This document shows positions 1-11,724 of a DNA stretch of 64,000 nt, one piece after another. The notes beneath the pieces are model-generated. The model was not told where the DNA came from, searched no databases, and worked only from the letters and a program-made list of their open reading frames with translations. The position numbers and the translations under genes were made by a program. The stretch comes from Symbiodinium sp. CCMP2592 (lineage: Eukaryota > Sar > Dinophyceae > Suessiales > Symbiodiniaceae). Position 1 is the first letter of the stretch, and every line of letters begins with the position of its first letter. The DNA is taken from positions 124,001 through 188,000 of the forward strand of contig CAJNDT010004657.1 of the NCBI GenBank assembly GCA_905221615.1, written 5' to 3'.

Positions 1-201
1 GGCTACAAAGAGGAGAGCAGCAAATTTCTGATCGCGCCGGTGAGCCGGTTGCAGGCGAAAGATGACAGCAGCTCGGCTCAGAGATTAGTGCTTGTGCTGA
101 GAGCGAGGTATCCATCACACGAATGGCTACTGCAGCCGGGGCTCCACCTGCAACTTCGCACATGGCTGCTTGGCACTGAGCAAAAAAGTCTGATAAAGTG
201 A
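1..201 (+). CDS. Partial open frame running in from the left edge
   Basis: Frame 1 is open from the first base to a TGA at 199-201 (66 codons), with no ATG needed because it may continue from outside the window. The residues are mixed and mildly basic and suggest no family. It could be the 3' end of an exon or chance. Confidence 0.2.
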   Translation, partial: GYKEESSKFLIAPVSRLQAKDDSSSAQRLVLVLRARYPSHEWLLQPGLHLQLRTWLLGTEQKSLIK

Positions 202-754
202 CAACGGGGACTTTTGGTAGCTGCTTCCGACCTCCTGTGGTTTCTGCAAGACCGTTGAAGTACTTTCTGCCTGCCGTCTCGCCTCGCAGTTCAACGCATC
301 TCAGGAGAGCATGAGCTCGGGACGCCCCAACCCTCAGCTTCCGGTGCCGGTGCCGCCTGGTGTCCTGGCGGAGTCGGCCACTCTTGCAGCTGCACGAAGC
401 ATGAGTCGAACCCCACTCCCTACTCCCTCTCAGGCGTGCGCTGTCATCAGGCCAACAGGCGGGCCGAGCCCTTCCCGATTCACTTCCGTGATGGAATGAC
501 AGCGATAGAATAGAAGCAACGACGAGACATACAACATGGCAAGCAGGAAGCCGGAAGCCATGCTGATGGCAACTATTGCCATCTGCTTTGGGAGATGAAG
601 ATGGGGTAAGCAAAGCTGAGTACCCGTTGACATGTAGACATCGAGAGTACTGCAGCGCTCCAGGAGCAGGTTTCCTGCAGCTTTTGTCGCTTCCTGTGCC
701 AGCGAGTGCTCAGCAGCACGAAAACCAGATAGCATGCTAGGTCCATGACTTCAG
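202..754. other. No supported gene
   Basis: Only short, mutually conflicting open frames are present on both strands. I see no repeat, motif or recognisable domain. Confidence 0.5.
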
Positions 755-1294
755 ATGCTGTCTCAAAGCCGTCTTGCCCTGCAGGGCTGGCAGTCGAATG
801 GCTGGCAATCGAATGGCTGGCAATCGAGTAACTGGCAGTCGAACAGCTGGCAACCGAACGGCTGGCAAGCAAACGGCTGGCAGAAGCTTGGCCTTGCCGA
901 AAGTCAAAGGAGACTTGAGACTGTCAAAGGTCGGACTTCAGTCTCAATTGAGTGTCCTTCGTCGTCTCACATCGGCGCTTTTCGGGTTTGGAGGGTTCGC
1001 TGGCAGCAGGAAGATCAGAACGAGGCATTGTTCCTCATCGAGCCACTCTGTCGGATCGGAAGACCTTGTCCAGCCCCAGGGCTGGCGGCCACAACGGTTC
1101 CGTACAATGTCGCCACTTCGCCCGCGGCTTCTGATGCTCGGCAGGAACGTGAGGCTGAAGCTAAAGACGCGAAGGTTCCCGCCATGCCTCACCTGCAAAC
1201 GAGTAAGAACAAGGTGCTTTGGGTGAGAAGTGCAACTTCGCACACGACGGCCCACCGCCGCCAGGGCCCTAGTTCCTCAACACCTCTGGTGTGA
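755..1294 (+). CDS. Hypothetical open frame with WQSNG pentapeptide repeats
   Basis: A 179-codon open frame whose residues 11-42 are about seven tandem copies of a Trp-Gln-Ser-Asn-Gly-like pentapeptide, encoded by the 15-bp minisatellite at 787-886. The remainder (roughly residues 45-179) is basic and Ser-rich with no recognised domain. A 15-bp unit stays in phase automatically once one copy is open, so the repeat alone does not prove coding. No splice context or known homologue is recognised. Confidence 0.25.
   Translation: MLSQSRLALQGWQSNGWQSNGWQSSNWQSNSWQPNGWQANGWQKLGLAESQRRLETVKGRTSVSIECPSSSHIGAFRVWRVRWQQEDQNEALFLIEPLCRIGRPCPAPGLAATTVPYNVATSPAASDARQEREAEAKDAKVPAMPHLQTSKNKVLWVRSATSHTTAHRRQGPSSSTPLV
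787..886 (+). repeat. 15-bp minisatellite, ~6.7 copies
   Basis: The unit CTGGCAGTCGAATGG recurs at exact 15-bp spacing from 787, with drift (AATCGAATGG, AATCGAGTAA, AGTCGAACAG, AACCGAACGG, AAGCAAACGG). The last copy is truncated at 886. The period is divisible by three, and the plus frame reads WQSNG-like pentapeptides. Confidence 0.95.
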
Positions 1295-1296
1295 AG

Positions 1297-2004
1297 ATGT
1301 TACGGGTCATTTTTTGCATGGAGAAAGTGGCGGGCGTCCTCGTAGTGAACACAGCAGAAGAGACACGAGGCAAGAATCTCAAGCCTGACAGCACTTGCCG
1401 AGTACCGGTGCACTCACAGCCTGACCGACCTTCCGGACACGAGACTGCCCCACACGGCACAGAGTCAGAGAGTATCTCGAAGGTCTTTCCCAGATGGCTG
1501 GGTGGTTCGGACCAAGGAGGCGCCTATACTCCAGGGAATATGCACGTCCTCGGGCCGAGATATTCGTTCTCTGCGTCTATGGGCTTTGGGGCCGCGGTGT
1601 GGAGTTGCCCTCAATCTGCTCACCTGCAGGAAATCCAGCTCTACAACTTCAAGACAACACTGTGTCGGGACAGCCCAAGATTGCAGTTTGGCCTTGTGGG
1701 ATTTCTCTGCACTTGTGATGAATGCGATATGCCAGCTCTGACCTCATTGTTCAGCTCGCATCTTGAATACAACCCTCAGTCATGCTTATGCTCACCTCCG
1801 AGTCCTGAAGCCTGCGCAGTCCCCGTGTGGTCCCGCAACCTCCAAGCCAGACTCTTCCATGCTGGAGTCGGCCGGAGAATCTGGGCTTTTTCCAAGGTTC
1901 CGGATCCGCGAAACATTTCCAGATTCTGTAGACCTCTCATTCCATCGGTGATTCTCGACACCTTGCACAAGCTTAAACTCCATGAGCAATGCTATGAGAC
2001 CTGA
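1297..2004 (+). CDS. Hypothetical 235-residue open frame
   Basis: An ATG-initiated open frame (ATG at 1297, stop at 2002-2004), Cys- and Ser-containing with no recognised domain. One open frame of this length is not improbable by chance in 64 kb at this base composition. Shorter frames overlap it on the other strand. Treated as a weak candidate only. Confidence 0.15.
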   Translation: MLRVIFCMEKVAGVLVVNTAEETRGKNLKPDSTCRVPVHSQPDRPSGHETAPHGTESESISKVFPRWLGGSDQGGAYTPGNMHVLGPRYSFSASMGFGAAVWSCPQSAHLQEIQLYNFKTTLCRDSPRLQFGLVGFLCTCDECDMPALTSLFSSHLEYNPQSCLCSPPSPEACAVPVWSRNLQARLFHAGVGRRIWAFSKVPDPRNISRFCRPLIPSVILDTLHKLKLHEQCYET

Positions 2005-5000
2005 AGAAGGCGTCGGGATCTTCCAAGCTGCCAACCCCCTATATTCTCCAAACCCGACTAAACAGCCGTAAGCCGTAAGCTGCAATCAACGCCCCGGTGT
2101 GATTGCTTGGGATGCCAGCTGCTTGACAGGACTTTGAAAAGGTGGGTAGCTGCCCACGTGGAGACGAGTGTCACCGGCACGCATACTTGGACTGTGGCTG
2201 CCGTAGGTGAAGAGTTAGCCGAAGTCGTTGCATGTACTGTACAAGGGATTCGTTCTTGTTCCTAGGACCGGCGTACACTTGTTCTGGTGTGAAAGCAGAA
2301 TAGGCACTCAGGGCATCTCAGGTTTTTTTATGTGCTTTGGGATGGAGTCACTCCGCCTATTTGCCAACCCGGCCAATTTCCGGTCGAGTTTATTTGGCAA
2401 AACTCGAGGCACCTTTGCCCATGGTGCAGCGGAGCTCCAGCAGCCAGGAGAGGTGCAGCAGGCCACAGCGGCCTCTGTCCCTTTGTCCTGTCCGTTAGGG
2501 GTGGGAAGACTAGCGCGGATGAAGTGCTTGGTCCCTTTCTTCGGTGGCCTTGAGCATTGTAATTTGCACACACCGTCAGGAGTGAGAACTCTTCACACAT
2601 CAGAAACGATCCATATTGTAAAGATTCCCCCGTGCTTTAGTTCAACAGCACCTCACTGTCCCTGGACCCTCTTTGCCCACTGTGCGTGCAGACTTTGAGC
2701 AGCCTGCAGAGCGTCCCGAAGGCACAGTTCACGACAGAGGCAGGTTGGAAGCCTCCTGACAGGTGTCTCTGGACGTTCTTGGGCTTAGGTGACTTTGGAA
2801 TGGGGGTAAAGCAGGGAGATAGGTCAAGCTGGCGGGGCCTCTTAAAGTTTCTCGGGCCCTGTGTTCCTGGAACAGCTCATCGACACGGTTCCGTGTCCTT
2901 CTCGACCCGACCAACTTTTCACTCCTTTTGCCAACATCCAAGAGATTCGTGCATGTACCGTTAGGTCGAAGCTTGTCCAAGCAGGAGCTATCAAGTGTGA
3001 GACTCCCAACCTAGGATGTCTGTCTAGGAAAAGCAGCGGTACAACTACAAGACGAAGCTCTGCAGGGCAACTGGGCGGCTGGCGGCTACCGTAGGGTTAC
3101 CTGTGGGACGAGACACGACATGTCACAGCAGCCTGAGCCCAAACCCAAAGTGTGACGCGCACCCCCAACCACACAGCTCCCTTCTGTGTTCACCAAGGGA
3201 CTTGCTGTACTGTAGTCGGTTTGTCGCCCTCTCCTTGCAAACTGGGCAATTCACTATGCTTGCGCTTTCTACCCATGAGGTTTCGCCAGGAAGTCTTCAG
3301 AAGCTCCCAGCCGCGTAGCGCTCGACACTAAGGAGTTCAGTGCGAACGGGTCCTGTCCCCGTGGAGACATCTGCATCTTGGCTGAGAGTTTTCGCCTGCA
3401 GAGACATGGGTGTCGTCCATGCACAGAGTTGAATCGCCCCCGAGTGTTCCGGTCAGTGACCCTGTGGTTTTTGCTGGGATTCGTGTTCTTCTCCTCGGAT
3501 GCGAGAGTCCACCTGCCGTCTTCAGGCAGCTTTGCCCACGGGCAGGAGGAGCTGCAGAAGCCTGGTGCGGTGCTTTAGGCCTGGTGAAAGAAGGAAAATT
3601 GCAAGGTTTACCAGGCTTTGCCTTCGACGACTACTGGGTAAATTCCGGGCTACGCAGTCGCCGTGAACCGACAGAAAGAGTCCATGTCCGCTCTTTAGTG
3701 GCCGCAGGTCATCAGCTCGGCCTTGAGACGCTGGTAGCTTGAGGTGCGTAGGTCTTGGGCCTGAGTCCCAAGCGCACTTGCGACATCGATCAGGAGAGCC
3801 CGACTCACATGTGCGCTTCTGATTTTCAGCCCAGGACCTTACAGCTCGGCTTCCCTGACTGCCCGAGCCTTTAAACTAGTCAAAAATGCTTCGGGTCTTT
3901 CAAGAGCTGCATAGTATTGAAAACGGCCTCATCCGAGCCCGTTCGGGCCTCGTGCCGGTCTGCCCAGCGCTTGCCCCAATCTCATACCCGATCCTGCACA
4001 TCCTGCGCAGATGCAAGATGGTCATCTGTGACCCCTCCTATGCAGAGCCGACGAGGCCTTGCCATGAAGCTCGATCCCGGAATCCGTGTCATACTCCCTA
4101 AACCCACTTGGCACCAGAGATCAGAACGACCCTGGCCCTATTCTGAATTCTGCATTGCACTGAGAAAGAAGTTGCAGGATTCTACTGACCAAGAAGGAGA
4201 TTTCAGTCTCAAGACTCCATGACCTGAACTCCAAGCACCTCAAATCCTTGTGGGTCTTTGCAATGCTGATTCCTCGAGGACGGAGGTGAAAGGTCAAGTG
4301 ATCCGCGCCATCTGCAGCGGGCCCAGAAAGATTGGCTGCTTTGGCGACGACTTCTTCGTGGGTAGAAAGAAGGCTCATGGGGGGATCTACCGGTTCGCCG
4401 CTCTGCGAGGCATCCTTGGTGCCCCCATCCCGGAGACAAAGAACCAGGAGCAAGAGCCGAGGGTGCGCCAAAGGGTCGGGGAGGCGACACCCCAAGCGCT
4501 TGGCAGGAGGGGAAACCTGCCTTGTCGTGCCAGATCATCTTCCCGCAAAAGCAGTGCCGTCCTCGTTTGGGAAGCACTCTTGTGCACTCTTCGTATCGGA
4601 CATCGTTTCTGTTTGATTCGCTGCTGGGGTTTTGGTGGTAGTTCCAGGCAGTAAGGCCTTTGACAGTCTTTTTAGTCTAGTCATGCTTTGAATAACTTGC
4701 GTCCACTACCCAGCTTACTAGGATGTCTTGGCAGCAGTGGGGTTTTGCTGCCGGATGTTCAACACCGTGTTGCGGTTACACTGGATCGCACGGCCTCGGC
4801 CGGAGAGGGGATCTGCGATGAAACACCATCCCTAGGGTTAAAGTTAGCACGCAAGGCACATTAGCATGAAACCCGCAGTTAGCGTTTTGCGACCTACCGT
4901 ACCAGTCCAATTTTCACTTCGACCGCGCGCATCTTCCACATACCATGCTTGCTGCAAAGATCTCGGTCCCCGCTCCATTGTGCAGGAAACACGGGCAAAC

Positions 5001-8000
5001 GGTAGAGCACTGTCCCTTCTTGTCAGGTCCAGCTTTATGTGATCTATCACACTACAAGTCACTCACGGAGATTGGGTGCTGGGATGTCTCAAAAAGTGCT
5101 ATGTGCCCGCAAAGTTGTAGCACAAGGTGAGGTTGCATGACAAGGCCGGACTTAGAGACGGAGAGATGGCTTCTGCTAGCTTCTGCTGAGGCTGAAGCGT
5201 AAGAATGACGTCTATGTCATGCCCGACGCTCAGAGAAAGAGCCCCTTGGTAGGCCGTGTCGGAGAGGTGCAGGGCGCTTCTCGCGTGCACTGTTGTGCAC
5301 AGCATAGCCGTGGCTGAGATCAATTCCTGGCGATGTTACGGTTCATCCACATAGCGACCAAGGATGGTGTCATGGGCGCACTGCATCGCCGCGAAGGAGT
5401 CGAGCCTAGGGCCTCGAAGAAGCAAGCATCTGAATCTGAAGAACTCTTGGTCCTCTCGCGCGTCGCGCGCATGCTTCGCTCTGAAAGCGTTTGTTTGGCA
5501 TCGTCGCGAGCTCTGCTCCGACCTTCAGCATTCATGTGTGTTTTGCTGCGTCCGTTGATGCGTGTCCCAGGTTGTGTTGTGGCCTGTCGTCTATTGTTGC
5601 GGCATTCCCTAGGGGAAGGATGATCTGTATTCGTAGCTGGTGTTGCGCATGCGTCTGGTTTCTGCGATCGAGCTCAAATTTGGGTGTGCATAGTTGCAAG
5701 AGTTCCAGCACGCGTGTGTTCTTCTCGCAGCTCCCAATGTAGTGCAAGCCCAGAACAGCGTGTGTATTTGTGTGTGTGTGTGTGTGTGTGTGTGCGTCTG
5801 CGCTGTGTGCATGAAGAGACGATGAATGGAGCTTGCAAGACACTGTTTGTCTCGCTTATGGCTGACTTCCACTGTGATGAAGCTGCTAGCCGGAATCGCG
5901 AGGAGAAGTACGTGGCAATTGTGAGCACGGTGGTGGAGACTTCAAGCCGCCGTGGCTTGTTTAATGGGCCCCGTGCGACTGGATGCTCTCGGTCGGACGC
6001 GGCTCAGCAGTCTGCTGTCTGCCAGACCCGGAAAGAGAGATCGAGCCTGCCCTGAAGCTCCTGGGGCCCATCCAGCACAAGCGGGGAGCTTAAGAGCCCC
6101 TTTTTAAGAGTCGCTGTGTAGGCGCCTCGGTCGGTGAGGTTCGTGCAGATCAGCGAGATCCGCGAGCCGGTGACCGACGGCACGGCCGCCGGGGGCCTCG
6201 GCGGCCTCGGCTCCGGGCTCTCCCCAAACTGGTGGTCTTCCCCCCCGCACAGCCGTCTCTCAAGAGAAAAGACATTCTCACTCTCATCCGCACAGCCGTC
6301 TCTCTCCGTTTGATCCCCTCAGATGTCCCCCTGCCGTTGAGAGCAGACCTTGCCACAGTTTGAGAACACCTTCAACATCGAGGGACATTACAGATCGCCG
6401 CAATAATCTCCGTCCAAGCTGTCGTGAAGAGCTCTGTGTGTTGTACGAACCGTTTTACAACATGCCGAGACCTCAAGTCTTTAGACTGATTCATGATGAC
6501 AATTAGTGAAGCCGTCCAGCCATGTCAGCTGGCCTTCACATTCGAAGTGCCGTCAATCTTCTCTTCCGGTCTGCACAACAGTAAGCATGGAGCCTCTGTC
6601 TGAAGGCAACACCAGAGCAAACCCAGAACCACACAGAACCATTTCGTCCAGAAGTGTCCTTTGCCACTCTCTGCCACCAGGATGGCGTTTTCGTCACGAG
6701 CAGCTATGACCCGTCTTCGCACTTTGAGGACATCAGCGCAGTAGGTCAGATTCAGCATGGCTTTATGTTGGATTCAGGATTCTTCCGAACTTGTGTGGTC
6801 GGTCGGTCCACGGGCAGCGAGGCTAGCGATGCGGGCCTCTAGCCTTTTTGTACAGTATCAGTCCAAAATAACACTTCGACGAAGTTGATACACCAAAGAA
6901 ACGAGCAATGAATCAATATCTTACAAGTCAGTTCGGAATGACAAGTTGGCCTCTTTTCTTGGAGGTCTTGGGGCCGGTATGAGTAGAGTTAGTTTAGGGT
7001 TTGGGCATGTCGGAGGACGCCTCCACCGAAGTGCTGGCGCTGCCGGACTCCTACTCTGGCGGGTCGGACTGTCTTCAGGTGTTGGAGGGAGCTGCCTGTG
7101 AGACTTGTCCTGGTAGGGGCTTGGGAGGCTCAGGGGGAAGCCGATCGTGATGACGCAAGAGTCCGAGAGTCCTAGAAGTTGCAGATGAGGCCACAAGTTG
7201 GAGTTTCGATTTAGGCTCGTAACGTAAAGAGCACGGTTCTCTTGATGGACCAGGGACAAGACAAATAATCATCGCACAGGAGAGCCACGATCACAAGAAT
7301 CATAATGATGAGACCGCTGCAAGACCAGCTCCTCCTGCCGTTGCCGCTGTTACTTCCGCCAACACCCTCATAATGACCTGGAGGAGGATGACTGCTGCTG
7401 CATCGCGCAACCGTGGTAGCTTTGAAAGTTGTTCTTGCTTTTCATAAAGGAGCTGAAAGGTTGAATTTAACGCTGCGAACATCGGCCCTTGTCTATCTGA
7501 GCATAATTTGTCCAAGCAAGTCTGTCACAGCAGTCGGACCAGCTCCAACAAGCTCGGTCTTGGTAGGCCTACGGCCATGAACGGTCTGACGTCACAACTT
7601 TTCTCCCTGACCGTCCGAAGCACGGACGTCCTCAGACACTGAGCCTTAAGGTGGAGGAAAATCACGGGCGAGAGCCTTGACCTCACCGTCCTCCCTGAGG
7701 AGGAGGCCGCCTTCAACTGCTGTGCGTGAATTTGAGTCTCCTTGGTGGAAGTATCTTGGCCAGCGGACCTCGTTATCGTTCGATGCTTCTTCCTGTTGCT
7801 TGTGGCAAGTCCTGCCTCTGAGCCCCTCTCTGTCCATCCCGATGCTGGCAGCTGGTGCAGCCACATGTGGTCAAAGTCGTCTCGCCTCGATCCTGTGGCC
7901 AGGATCAGTAGCTCTTCAACGTCTTGCCCTCAGGAATTCAGAGGCGACTTGAGCTTCATACTTGCTCGATAGTTCTTTTTGCCAGCCTGAGAGATTCCTC

Positions 8001-9382
8001 AAGGGTCGTGGAGTCTCCAAGTCAAGACTCAGCAGCACCCAGCTGATAGATACACCAAAGCTTTTGTAATGGGTCATGCTATGATCCTTCCGAGCCTGAA
8101 TGGCTTAAGCCCTAAACACCGCCATGTGCGATCTCGGCTGAGGTCCTCGGTTGTGCAGTTGAGGCAAAGTTAGAAGTAGAGCGCACCCAAGCTGAGAGGG
8201 GACGGGGCGCTCGCAAAATACGCGTTTCAGGCCCCGCAAGGCCCGGTCTTGCATCACCATGAGCTTAAGGCCCAGCGCAGCTCCCTAGCGGAAGCCTTTG
8301 ATTTCGTCTTTGCGCCGTGATCACCCTCGTCATTCTTTTGTCAATCGAGAGCCGAGAGCTACCTGCGCGCTCGCGAAGTAGACCGACGGTCCACAGACAG
8401 CTGTGCCGTGCAGAAAAGCTTCCTGAGTCTGCATCCACGTGGCCAGGGCCTCTAGGAGATTTTCTCTGCTTCTCATCAGACGCGAACTTGCTTTGCCACG
8501 GGCTCAGGACCGCCCGAGCCCGAAAATCGGGCTGGGTGGGGGTATCCTACACACCCCATCCCGCAAACACTCCCAGCCACAACATCGGCTGTAAGGAATT
8601 TGAAAGGCTTTGGCGGTTTTAGGCCTCCGCCTTGTAGAATTGTAGAGGCTGGGCACGGAACCTGACGCACAGATCAGCTTGATTGGAAGCCATTCGGGGA
8701 GTGGGCCACGATGGCCATCGGGCAATCGCGGAGGCGTGAGTGCTGTGCCACTCCTTAAGGTTGATTAGCCTCCGGCGCCTCCCTGAGATGTTGTGATCTG
8801 ATTTAACTCTGTGCTGTGAGAGCGCTGCGAGATTGGTTCCCCAGCAAGTCTGCTGCAAGGGTTTACTGGATGTTCAGGTTGGCCACTAGACACTTGGCCC
8901 AAGGACCCAATGCTGCTTGAAACCAGGATTTGCTCATGCGACTTGTCGTATCTTGCTCCGAGCTGTTCCGGCACAGGTCCATCTGGTGCAATGTAGCCGG
9001 AGGCCCCAGGCTTGTTTCCGCACGGGGGGTATGGATCCCAGGAAGCTTTCGGGATATTGGGCCTTTGCAAAGTTTCAGAAGTCGAGAAGGATCTCTTGAG
9101 TCCGGTAAGTGTTGGCTCTCAAGCGTGCACCGCAGAACCAAACAACCCGGCCATGCAAGCTGATTCCGAGGTTCTGGCGCTCTGGCTTGGCACAGCGGAA
9201 GCTAGCTCGAGCCCTAATGACCCATAGAGAGGGATTCGTTGAGGGAACCATGCTGTGATGAAAGAAAGACATGGGAACACGACTGAGCTTGCTTTTTCAT
9301 TCCCAAACCAAGTGCAAGTCTGTTACCCGCCAGCAGGCTATGAGGCGTTTGTTTTGTGGGGTGCTCAGGTCAAGAGCAGCCG
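2005..9382. other. Gene-poor stretch, no supported gene
   Basis: About 7.4 kb with only short frames in conflict on both strands. Two segments (about 2405-2460 and 3525-3578) share a diverged phrase around TTTGCCCA followed by GAGCT-CAG, reading AELQQPGEV-like and EELQKPGAV-like, which suggests old duplicated coding debris. A GC-rich patch at 6120-6260 is open in two frames but matches nothing I recognise. Confidence 0.4.
5769..5794. repeat. (TG)n microsatellite
   Basis: About 13 uninterrupted TG dinucleotides, preceded by an imperfect TGTGTATT stretch. The Cys/Val-rich and His/Thr-rich frames read across it are artefacts of the repeat. Confidence 0.95.
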
Positions 9383-9523
9383 ACACCTCTGTCGGAGAAG
9401 TCGACAGCCCTCAAGAAGGCCGTGCTGTCTGGCGTGTCTGACTTGAAAGTGTCTGAAACCCTGGGTCAGTGGAAGCCAAAGCCCGCGTTCTCCGAAGCAG
9501 CGACAGAGACCTGTGCCTGCTGA
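9383..9523 (+). CDS. Exon-like segment, coiled-coil character
   Basis: Open segment (stop TGA 9521-9523; open upstream to 9344) reading LSEKSTALKKAVLSGVSDLK near its start, with charged and Ala/Leu-rich residues. It is the first of a series of plus-strand segments between 9.4 and 24.1 kb with heptad-like, Lys/Glu/Gln/Ala-rich content. I associate this style with large dinoflagellate coiled-coil proteins (from memory, unverified). Confidence 0.3.
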   Translation, partial: TPLSEKSTALKKAVLSGVSDLKVSETLGQWKPKPAFSEAATETCAC

Positions 9524-9538
9524 GAACATCACTGCTAG

Positions 9539-9634
9539 CAGGTGACGCAGCTTCTGACAGAGCTCACGTCACAGCTCAAGGAGGACAAGGAGGTGGGGAG
9601 ACTTCCGGCCAGAAGGAGTCTCGAACAGCCATGA
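9539..9634 (+). CDS. Exon-like segment, coiled coil
   Basis: Reads QVTQLLTELTSQLKEDKEV, a clear amphipathic heptad pattern (L at repeated a/d-like positions). It lies directly after an AG at 9537-9541 that could act as an acceptor, and ends at TGA 9632-9634. It follows the previous exon-like segment by 15 bases in a different frame, so either a splice or a frameshift separates them. Confidence 0.35.
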   Translation, partial: QVTQLLTELTSQLKEDKEVGRLPARRSLEQP

Positions 9635-9722
9635 CACTGAAGTCTTTCAAGCTCAAGTTTGCACAGCTAGCGATCGCTCGGCGTTCCTCGAAAGCACGGC
9701 AATTCCCAGATGTTAACGCTCA

Positions 9723-9812
9723 AGGCAGAGTCACCAGCACGCCCAGGCAGATCAGAAGCAGTTCTCCGAGTATGAGAAGTTGACGAAGGCACGCCACTTC
9801 CGTCCGTTGTGA
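9723..9812 (+). CDS. Exon-like segment, coiled coil
   Basis: Reads QHAQADQKQFSEYEKLTKA before a TGA at 9810-9812. The Gln/Lys/Glu-rich helical composition matches the neighbouring segments. Competing frames over the same bases are less protein-like. Exon limits are uncertain. Confidence 0.35.
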   Translation, partial: RQSHQHAQADQKQFSEYEKLTKARHFRPL

Positions 9813-9936
9813 CAGGGCCGTGCCATTAGATTTCAGGCTGCCAGAACTGCCAAAACTGTCCTCTTGTCGCAACTTTGCGCTCTAGAACGATAGCTCAAAA
9901 AGTCGGAGCCTTCGCAGAGCACCAAGAAGATCCTCG

Positions 9937-10031
9937 TTGCCGGAGGCAAGTATTACCTCAGCCACTGCCACGGTGGAGCAATGCACCACGCAAGTTGCTG
10001 AATTGAAGGCCAGTCTGTATGCCCAAGTGTC
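9937..10031 (+). CDS. Exon-like segment, coiled coil
   Basis: Reads SATATVEQCTTQVAELKASL, with small residues and Val/Leu spaced as in a helical coiled coil. No ATG initiates it, which fits an internal exon. The frame stays open well past 10031, but the coiled-coil character stops near the CAAGTGTCTG at 10024-10033, which contains a possible GT donor. Confidence 0.35.
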
Positions 10032-10285
10032 TGTTTCCAGATTACCTGCAGAAATTGGGACGAGAGATTTCCGGGGTTGCAGTTTCAGGATGCTGCGGTC
10101 GTGGTCGTTTGTGCACGCAGCTGCTATCCTCGAATTCAGTGTTCGCGGCAACTGGATTTGCAGGGGCATGGCCCGTTTCATTTGGTATTGTTGCTGTGAG
10201 CACCCTTACCATCGGTTGGGATCTATATCGATAAGTGCCTGGAGGCAGTCATCAGGTCTGCATTGCAAGATGCGTGTAGGAGTCA

Positions 10286-11498
10286 CTAAGAATTCACATC
10301 AAGACTGAAGCTGCTGGACCGGAATCCGGAAAGACACAAATGCCCTCTCTCCGAGATAGATGGTAGCATCATGAACTGTACTCCGGAGCCTGAACCAGGC
10401 TCTGAATCTTGCAGATTGCCGTCCGTCAGGCAAGCATCGTCACGGCGGAAGCCCTGCAGGCACTGGACAGAGAACTGGGGGGCTCCCAGTGTCTCCGTGT
10501 TCCTGGGTGTTTCGGCCCCCTCCAATTTTTGAACATCGGCAAACCAGTCGCTTGAAGCAGGTTTCGTTCCTCGGTGTTCAAGCTCTTCGGGTCCTTTTCC
10601 TACCACAGGAGTGCCTCGAAACTTCTGAGCCATGGAGCGAGGCTGAAAAGAAGAGCCTCCTGGAAACAGCTGCTTCCAACCTGCTCCAGTCGCAGAAGGC
10701 ATCTTCTTTTGCTTTGAGGGGGGAGGCTCCAGACGAGCTCGTTTTCGATTCGCCTGCTCGTTTGCTCGCAGGAGCTGGAGCTGGCGAAGCAGCAGCGGTT
10801 GACCGAGAAGGACGCGGGGAGGAGGTTCGGCCACCTTTGCTCCCAATCTGGGCTGAACTGCAGGAGACCTTTGTGAAGAATGCTGCGCAGCTGTGACTCG
10901 GTGTGAACCAACGAGCCTTAATTGGAGCTCTTCTCGGTTAGGCTGCGGCTTGTCGTTTCAGCCCGGTAAGGCAGAAGAGCACTGACAACTTGAACCTTGC
11001 CTTGCAGACCGTGAAAAGTGTGGGGCCTGGCTGACCCTGGCTTCTATGTCTTCGTTCGTGGGTCCGGAGTCCAGAGTTTGGCTTTCTGAAGCCAAGAGAT
11101 ACCAAGCTGAGCGCTTTTTGGGCCGCATCATCGTAAACCCCTATTTCGAAATCCGTTTGTACTCTGACCAACACCTTGCCTTGTCCAACAGTGAAGCTGT
11201 TTTTCTGGTTAGCCTCTTCATCCGTGCTGCCGGCCAAGGCATGTCTGATGGTCCGGCCCTGAACGGGATCGTTGGCGGGTAGCAGGGGTTGGTGGTGGCA
11301 GGAGAAGGTGTTCGACTTGAGCTTTGGATGGTGAGGGATCTGAGAAATGGGCATCAGTGCCTGAGAGTTTTCTAGAGCAGCTCCCTTTTTCAGCGCGGAC
11401 GCAGAGCCAGCGACGGTGCTTGGGTTGGCATCGCCTTTGAACGTCTGAGGTGCAGGTGCATCCGGTCTCTTGCAAAGCTCGGGAAAGAAGCCCCGCAC
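10286..11498. other. Opposed open frames, strand undecided
   Basis: Three moderately long frames overlap: minus 10286-10846 (186 codons), plus 10489-10896 (135 codons, ending in a charged helical stretch) and minus 10938-11498 (186 codons). None shows a family motif, and plausible residues appear on both strands. I cannot decide which, if any, is coding. Confidence 0.3.
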
Positions 11499-11617
11499 TC
11501 GGCTTTGGAAACCTCTAGCGTTGGGGCACCGTCGGTAAGAAGTCCCTGCTCAGTTCTCTGCTCACTGCGCTCTCTGCCTTTGGCGCTGCCGTGATCAATG
11601 GGGGTTGCCTTTTTACA

Positions 11618-11724
11618 TATGGGTAGTTGTCAAAATTAGGGTCCCTTTTTGGGTACCCTAAATAAAAGGCTCCGTATTATAATGTGGACCCAAACAGGGA
11701 CCCTAATTTTGACAACCACCCATA
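11618..11724. mobile_element. MITE-like element, 107 bp, copy 1
   Basis: Terminal inverted repeats of 25 bp: 11621-11645 (starting GGGTAGTTGTCAAAATTAGG) and 11697-11721 are complementary at 24 of 25 positions. Including the flanks, the match extends over TATGGGT/ACCCATA, so the element can be read as bounded by TA on each side, the target duplication typical of Tc1/mariner-type MITEs. The interior is AT-rich and non-coding. A diverged relative lies at 42641-42741. Confidence 0.85.
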
